64,000 nucleotides of DNA. It comes from Gymnogyps californianus. Lineage: Eukaryota; Chordata; Aves; Accipitriformes; Cathartidae. The stretch covers positions 6,696,001 through 6,760,000 of the forward strand of contig NC_059479.1 of assembly GCF_018139145.2 (NCBI RefSeq), written 5' to 3'. The notes beneath the pieces were generated by a model that saw only the letters and a program-made list of their open reading frames with translations, searched no databases and was not told the origin of the DNA. The translations under genes were made by a program, and so were the position numbers. Numbering within the stretch: position 1 is the first letter of the stretch; every line of letters starts with the position of its first letter. Shown piece after piece: positions 25,778 through 38,234 of this stretch.

Positions 25778-27130
25778 GTAAGACATATTTTAAATTCAGA
25801 TACTTCTAGCATGATTGGTTTTTGTTGACTTCAAGATCTATGTAGCATGTTGAATCTCAGAAAAGGAAGGAAAGCCTGTATATCCAGTGTCAGCTGACTC
25901 TCTGGAAATGTAGGTCGTAAACTTAGTGTAAGTTTTTGTTGAGAGTCTTGTTCGTAAACCTTCTGAATATGCATTTTTGTCTTAGTTTTGTTAAATATTG
26001 ATTTTTGGAAGTAAAATGTTTGGCAAACAGAGGATGGTAGGATGGATTTAAGATAAGTGAATTAGGAAATTAATTGCTTGTGAAATTGAAAGGAAAATAT
26101 TTCTTTCTAAATTCTGATTTCAATACATGATGTTTTTGTTAATATAACGTACTTTTCAGCTGATTTTAAATTGAGTATGATTTAGTATTTTTTTAGCTAC
26201 AGTTTTTAAGTTGGTAGGTAGTGGATAAAGGATAAAACTTTGGTCTAGTTTAAGTTGTATTACCTTGTTTCTAACATGGGTTACTCAATGTTCACAAAGC
26301 ATGAGTACTGCTTCTAGAAGTTGATGTGTTAAACTTGTAATTTTGCTTTATTCATAGCAAAATCTTAAGTGTTGTTATAATGATTTATTCCCCCCCACCC
26401 ATAACAAATATAACTGTGCATTACAGTTACTTTTAACTACTGTTACTCAGTTTAGTAGAATCTCACAGAATAGCCTGTCAGATGAAGTGGGAAAAGTAAA
26501 CTTAAATGGTCACATGCTTCCCCCTTGCTATTCCTACGCTTATATTGTAACTTCAGACAATTAGATATCTGATTTACCAACTATCCTGTAGTTAATGAAA
26601 ATGAAAAAGAAAAATAATGCTACTTTTAAATAAATGCCAATGTGTAAGTTTTTTTGATTTAGCTGTACAGAGAGTGAAATAGGATATACGATACATAAAA
26701 GATGATCGTTTCAAAAAAGAATTTCAACCTGTATCGGTCATTGTGTGGAAAATATTATTTCGACTTGCCGGGAGCTGTTACAGTTACAGGAAAAAAAAAG
26801 AACAAATTTTTCGTACTGTTCAGGTGTTTCAGATACAGATAGAAAATAAAAACTGGTTTGTCTTTTGGTGGATACCTGATTTTACAAGACACAGTATCTT
26901 CCTTAGGAGCTGACTCACTTTCTTTCTTAGGAGAAAGCCTCAAATGTAAGATCAGGAAGACTGACTTGCGTCCCCAAGCGGTAATAGCCAGAAGGTTTCA
27001 GTAGAGTGTTGCCAAACTTCATATGGGAGGGAGGGGGTGTGAGGATTCCTAAGGATCTGAAGCCCAAAGATGATGATGAGTATTTGAGGTAATTACAGTC
27101 TTTTCACTGTAAGCTTTTTGTTTCTTTAAG
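25778..27130 (+). other. Intron W7-W8
   Basis: GT-AG intron of 1353 nt, AT-rich, with a short C run near 26391. No other feature recognised. Confidence 0.85.
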
Positions 27131-27267
27131 TATGGATTGCAAAGGATTCTAGGAGATGAAAGAAGTCTCTTGCTGTTATCAAGAGCAATTGATCCAAAGC
27201 AACCACACATGATGACCGAAACAGTGAAAATACTTTCTGCTATCTGCATTGTTGGAGAGGAAAATAT
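27131..27267 (+). CDS. DIAPH2: DIAPH2 exon W8 (DID, conserved repeat)
   Basis: 137 nt: 45 codons and two bases (AT) of an isoleucine completed in W9. It encodes YGLQRILGDERSLLLLSRAI, then DPKQPHMMTETVKILSAICI and VGEEN. This is the most conserved part of DID, part of the surface that contacts DAD in diaphanous formins. The acceptor TTTCTTTAAG ends in AAG; the donor is consensus GTAAGT at 27268. Substitutions relative to mammals as recalled are few (Y/F, S/A, H/N, T/I). Confidence 0.97.
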
Positions 27268-28455
27268 GTAAGTAAGATATTGAAACAAATTTTTTTTTTT
27301 TGAATGCTCATGAGTTGTCAGTTTGGACACAGGTGAGAAAACTTGTCAGTGAAACAAATGTAACCTGTTAAGTCTTTACTTTCTTAATGTAGTTTAAATG
27401 AAAAGAGACTTTCACCTGTTCTGATGCATTAATCCAATATTAAATCAGACAAAAGCAAGTGAGCAGAGATCTACAAACTGTGGCTTAAGTGGAAGGTCTT
27501 AAAGGACTATGATTGCTTGCTATAGAGAAGAGAAGACTTCATGAGCCATAACCATTCATAAATGGCTGCTGAAAAAAGAATATATAAGTTATTTCATATA
27601 TCCCTAATGGATATGGTCAGGAATTGTGAACTTTTAATTGCCAAAAGAAAAGCTGTCAGATTTAAAGACAATTTAGAACAATGTGTGTTAGCATGGGGCA
27701 CTACTGAGCCTGTTATTGTGGGGAGGATTGAGATTGGGACATCTCCCCTGAGGAGGGGGGATGAACTTATTATATTTGAAAATTACTGATTTGACACCAC
27801 ATGTTAAGATGTTTCATTAGTTTGGAAGATAATATTAATAATAAAGAAATAAATATAGATTTTATTAAAATATCACCTCTACCTAAACATAACAAACTTG
27901 ACAGGGGCAAAAAGTTTACATTTATAGCTGAAGTTTTGATTAGTTCAAGTTATGAAGTTATGTAGCACATGTCCATGAGCTTTTTAAAACAAAGACAATC
28001 AGTTGGCATACATTTACTTTGAATTATTGAGTGTCTTAGTTTACTGAAGGTTAAAAATGGCAAACTCCATGTCCTGTATGCAATAAATAGATAAAAACAT
28101 TTTGATTTCTGAAAAGACAATTTATTAGAATTCCCAGATGTCAAACATGTCAGCTAGTACCTGGTGCACAGTCTTGCAAAGGTAGTGATTTTTTTCTCAT
28201 TCATTGTTTCTTAGCTGAATCTCACAATAATTTAGAGATTTATTGGCATTTTTTTAAATTCAACATTAATCTTGTAGATATTTTAACACTTGGTTCTTGG
28301 TTTACTTTCAACTTTATATAGATAAGCATAGATAAATGCATTCAGATTCTCTGTCAGTGCACTGAAGTCTTGAGTTGTGTAAGGAGTGGGCTAAGCATCT
28401 TTAAAATGAGAAAGTTGACTGTGGTACGCTTTTTGACAGTTTATCTTTCTCTTAG
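27268..28455 (+). other. Intron W8-W9
   Basis: GT-AG intron of 1188 nt. A 75-codon + strand open frame at 27562-27789 has no recognisable domain and no gene-like context and is not called. No mobile element recognised. Confidence 0.85.
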
Positions 28456-28564
28456 TCTGGACAAGCTTTTAGGTGCTATAACAACTGCTGCTGAAAGGCA
28501 CAACAGGGAACGTTTTTCTCAGATTGTTGAAGGATTGGAAAACCATGAATTCTTACAACTGCAG
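28456..28564 (+). CDS. DIAPH2: DIAPH2 exon W9 (end of DID armadillo array)
   Basis: 109 nt. One base completes the isoleucine from W8, then 36 codons encode LDKLLGAITTAAERHNRERF, then SQIVEGLENHEFLQLQ. It belongs to the last armadillo repeats of DID. The acceptor is TTTCTCTTAG; the donor is GTGGGT at 28565, weaker than most here but GT with G at +5. It ends in phase 0. Confidence 0.97.
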
Positions 28565-31500
28565 GTGGGTTTACTTTTTTATATGCTTACTGATACTTCA
28601 GCAATAATCTAAAATACTAGAAGATGGTGTATTATTTTACGATCTTTAAATTATTTACCAGTAAAATCTTTTAGTGCTATTACTCCAGTGTTCAGTAAAA
28701 AAGGAAAAATAAAGAGAAATGGCCTGCTGATACTAAATTTTCTAATTGTTAACGGTGTGAAACCAAGAAACTCACTGCCTTGTCCCAAAAATAGGATTAA
28801 AAAGTCTTGACCTTAATAAAAAGAGAGTAATTAGTGATATTCCTTTTCTTGGATGCCAGATGTAATGTTCAGGTAATAAGTTTGTGAAAGCATTTTATTA
28901 TCTCTGTCACTGCTTAATCTTCTTGACTGGGAATTTTGTGTGGTTTAATGGACCAATAAAAATCCAGCTCTCGGTCTGTTCTCTGAAATGTTTTAGTTAC
29001 TGTTACTGGAGCCCTGAGGAAGTTGGAGTTTAAGGAGTTGGAGGCAGTGCTCCCTGTATACCTTTTGGGTTTAGGGAAGAACTATGAAGAAGTACTCCTA
29101 AGTTGCATTGCTTGTTTAAACACCCCCTTTCCCCACAGTCTTGCCCCACCCAAAGTAAACAAACTCCTGTACTTATGGCTTTGAAATGATTCCATCAAAG
29201 TAATATATTTGTAAAAAGACAGAACAAGTTTGCATTGTGCTCTTGAAGTGAGTATTTGAGTTTAATTTAGAACCACAACTGGAATGTCTTAACTAAGCAC
29301 ATACTTCAGGTATCTTACTGTTTGAAGTACCTGTGGCAGGAACGTCCTTCCAGCATTGTTCACCTTTTTGTAGTATTACTGAATGAAGAAATAGCTAAGC
29401 ATAGAACTTCTTAAAATAGTTGAGTATTTTGAAGGGGTGTTTTTGTACTGAAATTTCTAGGAACTGTAGTCAAAAGTTTTATTTGGCTATGAAGGATTTT
29501 GGTAACTTGTTATCATTCTCCCTGGTAATGACAACTTAAGTTAAATCCTAGTCTATTTCTGGTAAATTGAATGGTTGACCTTTTTTTGAAAAATTAATGA
29601 CACAAGGACAGTGATAATTCATTAATCATTTAGAAATATGAGAAGTAAATTGAGTGGGAGTAAAACTGCTAGTTTTAGATATTTAAAGCTCAGTGTCATC
29701 CAACATAGCCGTCCTCTTAACACAGCCATCCTCTTACATTAAACAGAATAAGCCACACTCAAAACTGATCAGTGTCAAGTATATTTTTTATAGCTTTCAC
29801 CTTCAGTATACTGGCTTTATAGTCAGCTGAGGATAGACGCATAGCTTAATGTAACTGTCTTGGTGCAGGGAGTGCTTAGATTTCATAGAAGGTCATGTAT
29901 TGAAAAGAATTACTTCAGGAACTACAGTGCTATTGCCCTGTGGGTAGAGTGTAGTAATTTACTTTTTATGCTAACCTGTCCTTTGAGTCCTTCTGTTATA
30001 AAATGTAACGCTGTTTCCTTAGGATAGGCACGCAGATTTCTTCCATTGCTAAGAAATCTGTAAGATATACATGCAGCTGTGTTACTACTGCTGGGACTTT
30101 TGGCAGCAGTGTATGCAGCCTCTTAAATGTTCAGATATATAATAACTATGATAGATGTGGATGGGGTGTGTCCATTTTTGGCAGGGTACCTTTTGCGATT
30201 AGTAGTGTGCAGCAGGGTATCACTGCTACTTTTGTCAACAAGAACTGTGCATTCCGTGGTGTGTGTTTGAAAACTGCCCTTCATCAGCCACTGGCGCATC
30301 TCTGGGGATAATCTAGTGAGTTTTTTAAATTATTTTTATAAAATAAACCGTCTTCTGTGCCAGTGATCTTTACTGAGTCATGTCCTGTGTCACATATTCA
30401 TTGCTGCTTATGTGTCAGTGGATGGAGTTTTTTATTCTCTGCGTACACCTGAATAGCCCAAGAGTTTTGGTTGCTATTAGAATGCAAGCTTTTTTAATTG
30501 CTTTTTTTGGTAACTGCAAGTGTTTGCATAGAGACCAAGTGGCTGAAGATCCTACTAAAGGATGACTTTGACTTATTTCCTTCTCATAATACAGTATTTA
30601 TAGTCAAATTTTGTATTGCTAAGGTACCATGGCTGAAAGATACAGAAAAGTAGAATGCAAGCAGGGCAGGTATACCTGCATGGAAGGGATACCTTTTTCC
30701 ATTATTAGATCATATATATGTCAGCTATAGGTGTCTTAACTCTATGTTTACCATCAGTAGTTCTTGTTTCAGAGCCGATAAGTTTATGATGTTCAATAAG
30801 TTTCTGTAAATGACATTCTAATCTTAATAATGCTATCACAAAAGAATTAATTTTGAAGTTGTCTCCTACTTTATGACCTTGTTGATTTAAAACAAACAAA
30901 AAGAACCACACAGCTTTCCCGCCCTCCCCTCCCCAAAACCTCACTTACACGTCAGTAAAGGTACAATTGCAAGACTCATTAACCTGTTTCTCACAAAACC
31001 ATTCTTTATTTGTAATGTATTAGCACAAGCCATTAAGCCAGAATCTCTTCTGGCAAAAGCAATCATAGCAGATGGCACCTCTTCTCTCTATTAATTTCAG
31101 ATTGGACATGTACTTTGGCTTGTTAAGTCATGTCATAGTAGTAAAATAACAAGAATCGTTCAAGCGAGCATGATGATACTACATTATCTGAAGATGCAGC
31201 TATATAAAGGGAGTGCCTTTGAAAGAGTGTTTTAATAGAAATTGAAGACTCCATAAGGTGTCCCATTCAAACTAAATAGTGAATGTAATTAAAACAGGAA
31301 GGGTGCTTTTATCTGACTTTCTTTCTCTGCAGCTATTGATTTTAATTTATTTAATTTTTCTACTCTAATGCTACTTCTATTTGTGGTTAACATCTTTTAC
31401 CAAACTTGGTATTTCCCTGGAGTCCCATTTTAGTCTTTTAACGTGTATCAGCACTTTTGGCATTATGCTATTGTCTGCCTCTTTTAAAGTAAATCAATTA

Positions 31501-31994
31501 AAGTGCACAGCTGTTCAATTAAAGCATTAGTCAGTATCCTGAGACTTCAGGTATTTTGCAAAAGTGCTGTGCAGGAGTAGAAAAGACACCTGGTGATGTG
31601 AATTATTTTGTGTATGGGTGTTTTTGTTTTTGTTTTTTTGGTTTTGTTTAATTTTTCAGTTACTGTAAAAACAGGTTGTTTTCAAATTGGCGAATACTGA
31701 GGAGAAAGAGAAGGAGTTGCAGTGTGGAACTGTAGTGTGGGAATAACTTTCTGAACTAAAGTATGATCCTTTATGTGATACAATTTTGACATAGCAGAAG
31801 CACTCACAATATGAAAACAGAAGAGTATTTGATGTTGCTTAAATTAGCCAAAGTCAAGTGTTGCACGTGTGCCGCATAATAAATAATATCCTTCTCTTGA
31901 CATTTGGTTTTATAATTAAACTGAAATAGTCAAAGACAGTATTTATTTTCATTCCATACATACTAAAAGTTTTTGCCTATATTTTCAATAACAG
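28565..31994 (+). other. Intron W9-W10
   Basis: GT-AG intron of 3430 nt. An imperfect 17-bp tandem duplication (CCATCCTCTTA-like) lies at about 29702-29736. Otherwise AT-rich sequence with no recognised element. Confidence 0.8.
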
Positions 31995-32105
31995 GTAGCA
32001 TGTATGCAGCTCATCAATGCCCTTGTTACATCTCCAGAAGATCTTGATTTCAGGATACACTTGAGAAATGAGTTTTTACGTTGTGGCCTGAAGAAAATAC
32101 TGCCT
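31995..32105 (+). CDS. DIAPH2: DIAPH2 exon W10 (DID C-terminal helices)
   Basis: 111 nt, 37 codons, phase 0 at both ends. It encodes VACMQLINALVTSPEDLDF and RIHLRNEFLRCGLKKILP. The INALV...LDFRIHLRNEF signature is diagnostic of diaphanous-type DID. The acceptor is ATAACAG; the donor is a consensus GTAAGT at 32106. The acceptor base is followed by GTAGCA, so an apparent GT at the exon start must not be mistaken for a donor. Confidence 0.97.
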
Positions 32106-34244
32106 GTAAGTCATTTATGTGTAGGAATTGCTCACAGTCAACTGTTTGTGATTGTTGAAGATAACCAAATTGTTTTACTGGGAATAGCAGATGTGAAAGA
32201 TTGGGGGTGGGGAACGTCAGACCTGGAAAGGACTATGAATCCAAATCTGCTTTCATTCTGCATAGTTGCAAATTTAGGCTCTCGTTAGCTATGTAAACCA
32301 GAATGGTAGTTGAAACAAGTCAATGTGTTAGGAATTAAATTAGGGTAGTCAAATTTAGCATAATGAGCTCAAAGCACATGCAGCGAATGTGAGTCTGGCT
32401 GTGGAACCAATCTTGGATTAACTTTCTTTGTGTATGCTGGTCCTGTTGTTTTCTGTGAAATCTGTTTTTCTTTAATCTGCTTTCTGAAAATGCATTTGGA
32501 GTTTTTAAGGAAAAATCAAGTCGTCTCATTCTCTTTGAGACTGCATGTCTTCATGCAGCTGCACAGAAGTATGCCTTTATGGGTAGTTGTGTATGAATAT
32601 TTGTGACTTAGGGGTAAATTTATAGCTCTTAACCAAGGAACCATTCTGATGCTTACATCAAGAATATGTCTAATAAACTACTCAGCAGTTTCTCACAAAA
32701 GATGAGAGAAAGAGTACCTGCTTATATTTGTCTGAAACAGAATTTATACTGCTATAACTTTTAAGATACAGTGTTTTGAATCATCAACATTTGTCAGGAA
32801 TAAAAACCTTCAGCTTTTAGCACATTAAGCTTTGAAACTGTTACTGATGTGTGTATGTTAATTTTTCTTAGGGTATAAATTTAGGTTTTATATCATGTAG
32901 ATACATTAATGTGATCTGCTGTCTTTATTTGCTGTAGAACATCTGAAAGCCTGAAGAACTCTTAGGGTTTTTTAATCTACTGAAAGTTAGTTTACACAAT
33001 CAATAAATGCTTAAAAACCTTAAGAATTGGGGGTGGGTTAGGTGGCAAATAAACTGTATGGTAATAAATCATGATAGAAAACTTAGAGTGTACTGACATA
33101 CAGATATATGAGTTTAAAAGCAATTAATATTTAGTGATAACAATCTTTTCTAAAAAGCTATTGTGTTGAAATTCTGTCTCTACTAAGGTTAATTAATATT
33201 TCATGTAAGCTGTAATATCAACTAAAATAGTTGATACCATCTTGCTGTTTGTTTGTTTGTAAGGTATTAATTACAACATACACATTGAGCTCAGATCATT
33301 AATTCTGCAGGGAATGTATGTCCAAGGTAGAGGAGGTTTTTTTGCATTAGAAAGCAACTTTCTTAATGATAAAGCATCTTAAGTAGATTTCATGCTCATA
33401 CCTGTGCTTGGGTATAAATTTTCAAGAAACTTATAAATGAGAGTTTCTTGAACAAAAAACAGTCAGGAGGAGGACCTCTTAATCTGTCCAGATTCACAGT
33501 AGCCTCCTCTGATTTTCAAACATTAGAATTGGTATGAGTTTCTACTTTTTTAGGGAACATCCACGGTTGCCATTCAGTTTGTGTATATCCAGTTAGGACA
33601 ATTCCAGGCCAATTTTCATTTAAAGCAGGGAGTGCATTCACACTAATGGCTTTTGAACTAGTTTCCTTTTTTGTGATTTGCCTAGTAGGAAGCTTAACTT
33701 GGTTCTTAAGTCTATTAGAGAAATTGCTTGTATTTCTTACACGAAAAACAAATTTTTCCCTGCTTCAAGTACTAATTTTTGCTTTGGTTTTTTACTTCTC
33801 TTGTATTTCTCAATGTACTATGGTTGTTTTTATGCTATGATCTAGATTAACTTAATAACAGAAGTTGTAAGCATATCTTGTTTACACTTCTTTAGGCTTC
33901 TTAAGTTCACTTTCATTAATGTTTTGAAATATCCTTATGCTATTTTTTTAAAGAAACTCTGACATTAACAAGCATAAACTGCTGACTATGTCCCATTAAG
34001 AGAACTCAGCTCAATTAGAAGGCTTCATATTTGTTCTGCAGCCCATACCTGCTATATTCACTGATATTTTGCCTTAATTTTTCTCAACTGTGCAATTATA
34101 ATAAAAAACCCCAGGCACTGAGTTACAGCTTACTCCTGTTCCAAAGGTTAATGTCTTATATTTTGTCATTATATAATCTTTGAAGGGGGGGAATTCTTGC
34201 TTTAAGAAAGGGAAAATTAAGATATACTATGCCTTGAAAAATAG
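32106..34244 (+). other. Intron W10-W11
   Basis: GT-AG intron of 2139 nt. Its 3' end is unusual: the 60 bases before the acceptor at 34244 are purine-rich, with no clear pyrimidine tract. No mobile element recognised. Confidence 0.85.
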
Positions 34245-34363
34245 GGCTTGAAAGATAAGGAAAATGAAGAGCTTGATATTCAGCTGAAAGTGTTTGATGA
34301 GAACAAAGAAGAAGACTTAATTGAACTGTCACATCGTCTCAATGATATCAGAGCTGAAATGGA
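34245..34363 (+). CDS. DIAPH2: DIAPH2 exon W11 (DID to dimerisation-domain linker)
   Basis: 119 nt: 39 codons plus two bases (GA) of an aspartate completed in W12. It encodes GLKDKENEELDIQLKVFDEN, then KEEDLIELSHRLNDIRAEM. The highly charged KVFDENKEEDL segment links the armadillo part to the dimerisation region in diaphanous formins. The first residue is G where I expect D in mammals, a one-base change (GGC for GAC) that supports the boundary. The acceptor GAAAAATAG lacks a proper pyrimidine tract. The exon ends not at GT but at ATATCCTTT, the 5' splice site of a U12-type AT-AC intron; reading on would give a stop within 13 bases. Confidence 0.95.
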
Positions 34364-35211
34364 ATATCCTTTATAGAAATGGTGTTATAACTTGTTGCAT
34401 CGTTTAATAACTTTATTGAATGTAAGTTAGAATGCTCTACGTGCAGTTTATTTGTCACAGTTGCCTATCTTGTCAGGGACTTTCTCAGGCAGATTTCTTT
34501 CTGCTTGTTTTTTTTTTTTTAAACTTAGAATATTAGTACTTAAATTTGCCTGTCAAATGTAAGTCATTGGGAACTGAATTAATTTGTCATAAATAACATT
34601 TACTAAACTAAACTCTGGCTTGTAAGAGACATGAAGATATAAAATTACACCCATAGAAGATTATGCGTTTTGATAACTAAGTTGGAACAACATTTCTAGT
34701 AGGTTCTGAAGCACTTAAGATGTATGCCTTCTCTAGTTGTGAAGCAGCAGTAAATTTAAAGTTACGTAAGTTCAGAATGGTTGCTTGCGGTTTTTAAAAG
34801 AGTAGCAGCTGGTACTTAAGAAGCAGAGGAAGGTAGATGCAACCAATGAGAGGAATATAAAATCACTAACAGGTAATGTTGCTGCATTACAGAACAGGTA
34901 ATTACAGGTCATTTTCTTCTTTAAGAAATTAAAATGATTGACTAGTGTGTATTTGCCAGTAGCCTGGCTTACTTCAGAATGAAAACGAAAGCTTTGTGTG
35001 AAATATGTTTACAGATTCTATGTTAATAAGTATGTAGTATAATTTTTCTAAGCAGTAATGAAACATGTCTTAATTGTTAAACGGGCAGTTTCTGTGGATA
35101 ATCTTAGTGGATTTTTAGTATCCTTTAGTAAAAGGATATTTACTAATAAGGATAGTAGTTCAGAGTGTTGAAAGGTTTTACTTGAACAATATGAACGACG
35201 TCTAGGGAACT

Positions 35212-35252
35212 GGGGGTGGGGTGGGTGTTGTATTGGGGGGGTTGGTGGGGGG
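35212..35252 (+). other. G-rich run with G-quadruplex potential inside the U12 intron
   Basis: Consecutive G tracts (G5, G4, G3, G7, GG, G6) separated mostly by single T or short T/G spacers lie on the coding strand about 90-130 nt before the U12 branch site. They are followed by a G/T-rich then T-rich segment. In RNA this could fold into a G-quadruplex. Whether it affects splicing cannot be told from sequence; it may be simple low-complexity sequence. Confidence 0.6.
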
Positions 35253-35340
35253 TTTTTTGTGTTGTTTGTTTGGGTGTGGGATGTGGAGTGTTTTTGGTTT
35301 GTGTGGGTTTTTTGTTTTTTTTTTCTTAAAGTCCTTGTAT

Positions 35341-35360
35341 TTCCTTAACAATGTTTGCAC
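35341..35360 (+). promoter_or_regulatory. U12 branch site and AC acceptor
   Basis: TTCCTTAAC is identical to the core U12 snRNA-binding branch consensus. The intron ends TTTGCAC before W12. The short branch-to-acceptor distance and the lack of a long pyrimidine tract right at the acceptor fit minor-class splicing. Confidence 0.93.
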
Positions 35361-35477
35361 TGATGTGAATGAAGTATTTCATCTGCTGTATAATATGTTG
35401 AAAGATACTTCTTCCGAAAATTACTTCTTGTCAATACTCCAACATTTCCTTCTCATCAGGAGTGATTACTACGTCCG
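35361..35477 (+). CDS. DIAPH2: DIAPH2 exon W12 (dimerisation domain)
   Basis: 117 nt: one base finishing the aspartate from W11, 38 codons, and two bases (CG) of an arginine completed in W13. It encodes DVNEVFHLLYNMLKDTSSEN, then YFLSILQHFLLIRSDYYV. In diaphanous formins this helical region forms the N-terminal dimerisation domain beside DID. The acceptor is AC of the minor intron; the donor is a major-class consensus GTAAGT at 35478. Entry and exit phases match, so skipping this exon would delete 39 residues without a frameshift. Confidence 0.96.
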
Positions 35478-36738
<1,261 letters not shown>

Positions 36739-37894
36739 TGAAGGTGCATGTTTTTCTTTGTATTCTTCTGTCTAGACTTAAATTGACTCTGTGAATTTTT
36801 TCAGTTTTCTGGAAATAGGTGTCCTTGTGGAGAAGGTCAGATCAAACTCTGCAGCCTTTAATAAAATGACTCTGAAGTTTTCTTCTCCAAATTTGTCTTG
36901 ACTTATATCTGAATACGAGAGTCTTAAGGAAAAAAAAATCTCTTGTTCATAAATTCTATGAATTTCAGGTTACAAATATTAAAATTTACGTTAGCATTAA
37001 TTGTTAGTGGATTTATAATTGTAATATGGTTCATTCTAAGAATATTTTCTGTAATATTTTCCAAGTATTTGAGTTTACCTTAAACTAACCAGTTAAAGCA
37101 TTGAGGGACTGTGGATGTTCATGTCATGTGGGAAAGAAGCAGCTGAATAAATACTATATGATTTACATGACAGTTATCAGCATTTAGAAGTGTCGCTTTA
37201 ATGCTTTTCTTGAGATTGGTGGGGTAGACTGTATTCTTGAAATACAAGGGCATCTCTGGAGTAAATATTTCATAGGGGAAAGTAATTGCTCTTGGAGAAC
37301 ACATTCATTTGGGAAAATGTTTTTTTTGGTGATGTGACAAAAGGAGCAAAGAAAGGATGTTGTACAGGCTGAATTTGAGGGGGGGGAGGAAATTGCTTTC
37401 TAAAAGGTATCCTGCATATCTAAGAAGTATTTCTGCATTTTCTATTCACTTATAACTCTAGGAATGTGATCACTTGATCTTACCTCACCTTGCGTTCTGT
37501 TTCCATTGACCTACTAGTTTTAGGGATAACTGGTTTGTCTCTCCATGCCAGTTTCTACCTATAATATGTAGTTACTTGTGTTTACCTCACTTACAAAATG
37601 CTTAAAGTTTTACACTGCATGAAAAGTCAGTAGAAGTGCTTTTTACCATTGTTGAGTGAAGAAATCTGTGCTTCACAGTCTGTCCAAATTCTCCTTGCCT
37701 ACAAAATAATTTTACTGAAATAAGGAAATGCTTGATTTTGGATTCCTAATCTGGAAAGGAGGCTTTCTGATTTGAAACCTCAGAAGCAACTATTACTTCA
37801 TACTAGTGTAAAAATCTTTTTTTCATCTCTTATTTAGTAGTAGATTCATATAAAAGAGAAGGGCATGCAAACTCAGATCTGTCAGAGACAGAGC

Positions 37895-37952
37895 AACTAT
37901 GATGATGATCTTTAAGGTCCCTTCCAGCCCAAACCATTCTATGATTCTGTCT
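37895..37952 (+). mobile_element. CR1-type LINE 3' tail fragment
   Basis: The string GATCTTTAAGGTCCCTTCCA followed by GCCCAAACCATTCTATGATTCTGT is close to the terminal sequence of avian CR1 elements, which end in short ATTCTATG-like repeats. Only the last roughly 60 bases are recognisable, as expected for severe 5' truncation. No reverse-transcriptase coding sequence is present. Confidence 0.85.
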
Positions 37953-38079
37953 TCCTCGGTCATGTGTCCTCATTGCTTTTTTTATATTTACAGATTTTGC
38001 TCACCAAAATAATTCACCAAATGTTTGGTCAGAGCAACCTAATAATTCATTGTCTTTTTTGTCTGTTGCTTTTGTGTCA

Positions 38080-38138
38080 TGGGGTCATAGAGTAATTATG
38101 GTTGGAAGGCACCTCAGAGCTGTGATACGTTTAACCTG
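38080..38138 (-). mobile_element. Degenerate CR1-type LINE 3' tail, opposite orientation
   Basis: TCATAGAGTAATTATGGTTGG followed by AAGGCACCTCAGAGCTGTGAT resembles the reverse complement of a CR1 terminus (CATAGAAT...GGTTGGAAGGGACCTC). It is more diverged than the copy at 37895 and faces the other way, so the two tails face each other about 130 bp apart. It ends roughly 30 nt before the W14 acceptor, which is itself in non-repeat sequence. Confidence 0.7.
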
Positions 38139-38169
38139 ACTTCTGTGTGGTATTTTATTTAAATTCTAG

Positions 38170-38234
38170 ATGCATGTGTGGACAAAGCTAAAGTAGAAGA
38201 GAGTGAAAAGAAGGCGGCAGAGTTTTCCAGAAAG
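38170..38234 (+). CDS. DIAPH2: DIAPH2 exon W14 (start of coiled coil)
   Basis: 65 nt: two bases completing the aspartate from W13 and 21 codons, ACVDKAKVEESEKKAAEFSRK. The heptad-compatible, Lys/Glu/Ala-rich sequence begins the coiled coil between the dimerisation domain and FH1. The acceptor is AAATTCTAG; the donor is a consensus GTAAGT at 38235. It ends in phase 0. Confidence 0.96.

Larger units (their letters stand above)
34364..35360 (+). other. U12-type AT-AC intron (W11-W12), 997 nt
   Basis: The intron starts with ATATCCTTT (34364-34372), the consensus 5' splice site of AT-AC minor-spliceosome introns, and ends with AC at 35359-35360. TTCCTTAAC at 35341-35349 matches the U12 branch-site consensus and its adenosines lie about 12 nt before the acceptor, within the short range typical of U12 introns. 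Using these sites joins GA to T to give aspartate and restores the expected AEMDD...NEV reading across W11 and W12. No GT-AG pair gives this frame. Removal would therefore need the U11/U12-U4atac/U6atac spliceosome. A G-rich stretch lies at 35212-35252. Confidence 0.95.

Noticed and set aside
27562..27789. 75-codon + strand open frame between W8 and W9
   Set aside because: Not in DIAPH2, no recognisable domain, and it sits inside a well-defined intron.
34364..34378. Reading through W11 to the TAG at 34376 as a true protein end
   Set aside because: The ATATCCTTT donor, matching branch site and exact frame into W12 explain the end as an AT-AC intron.
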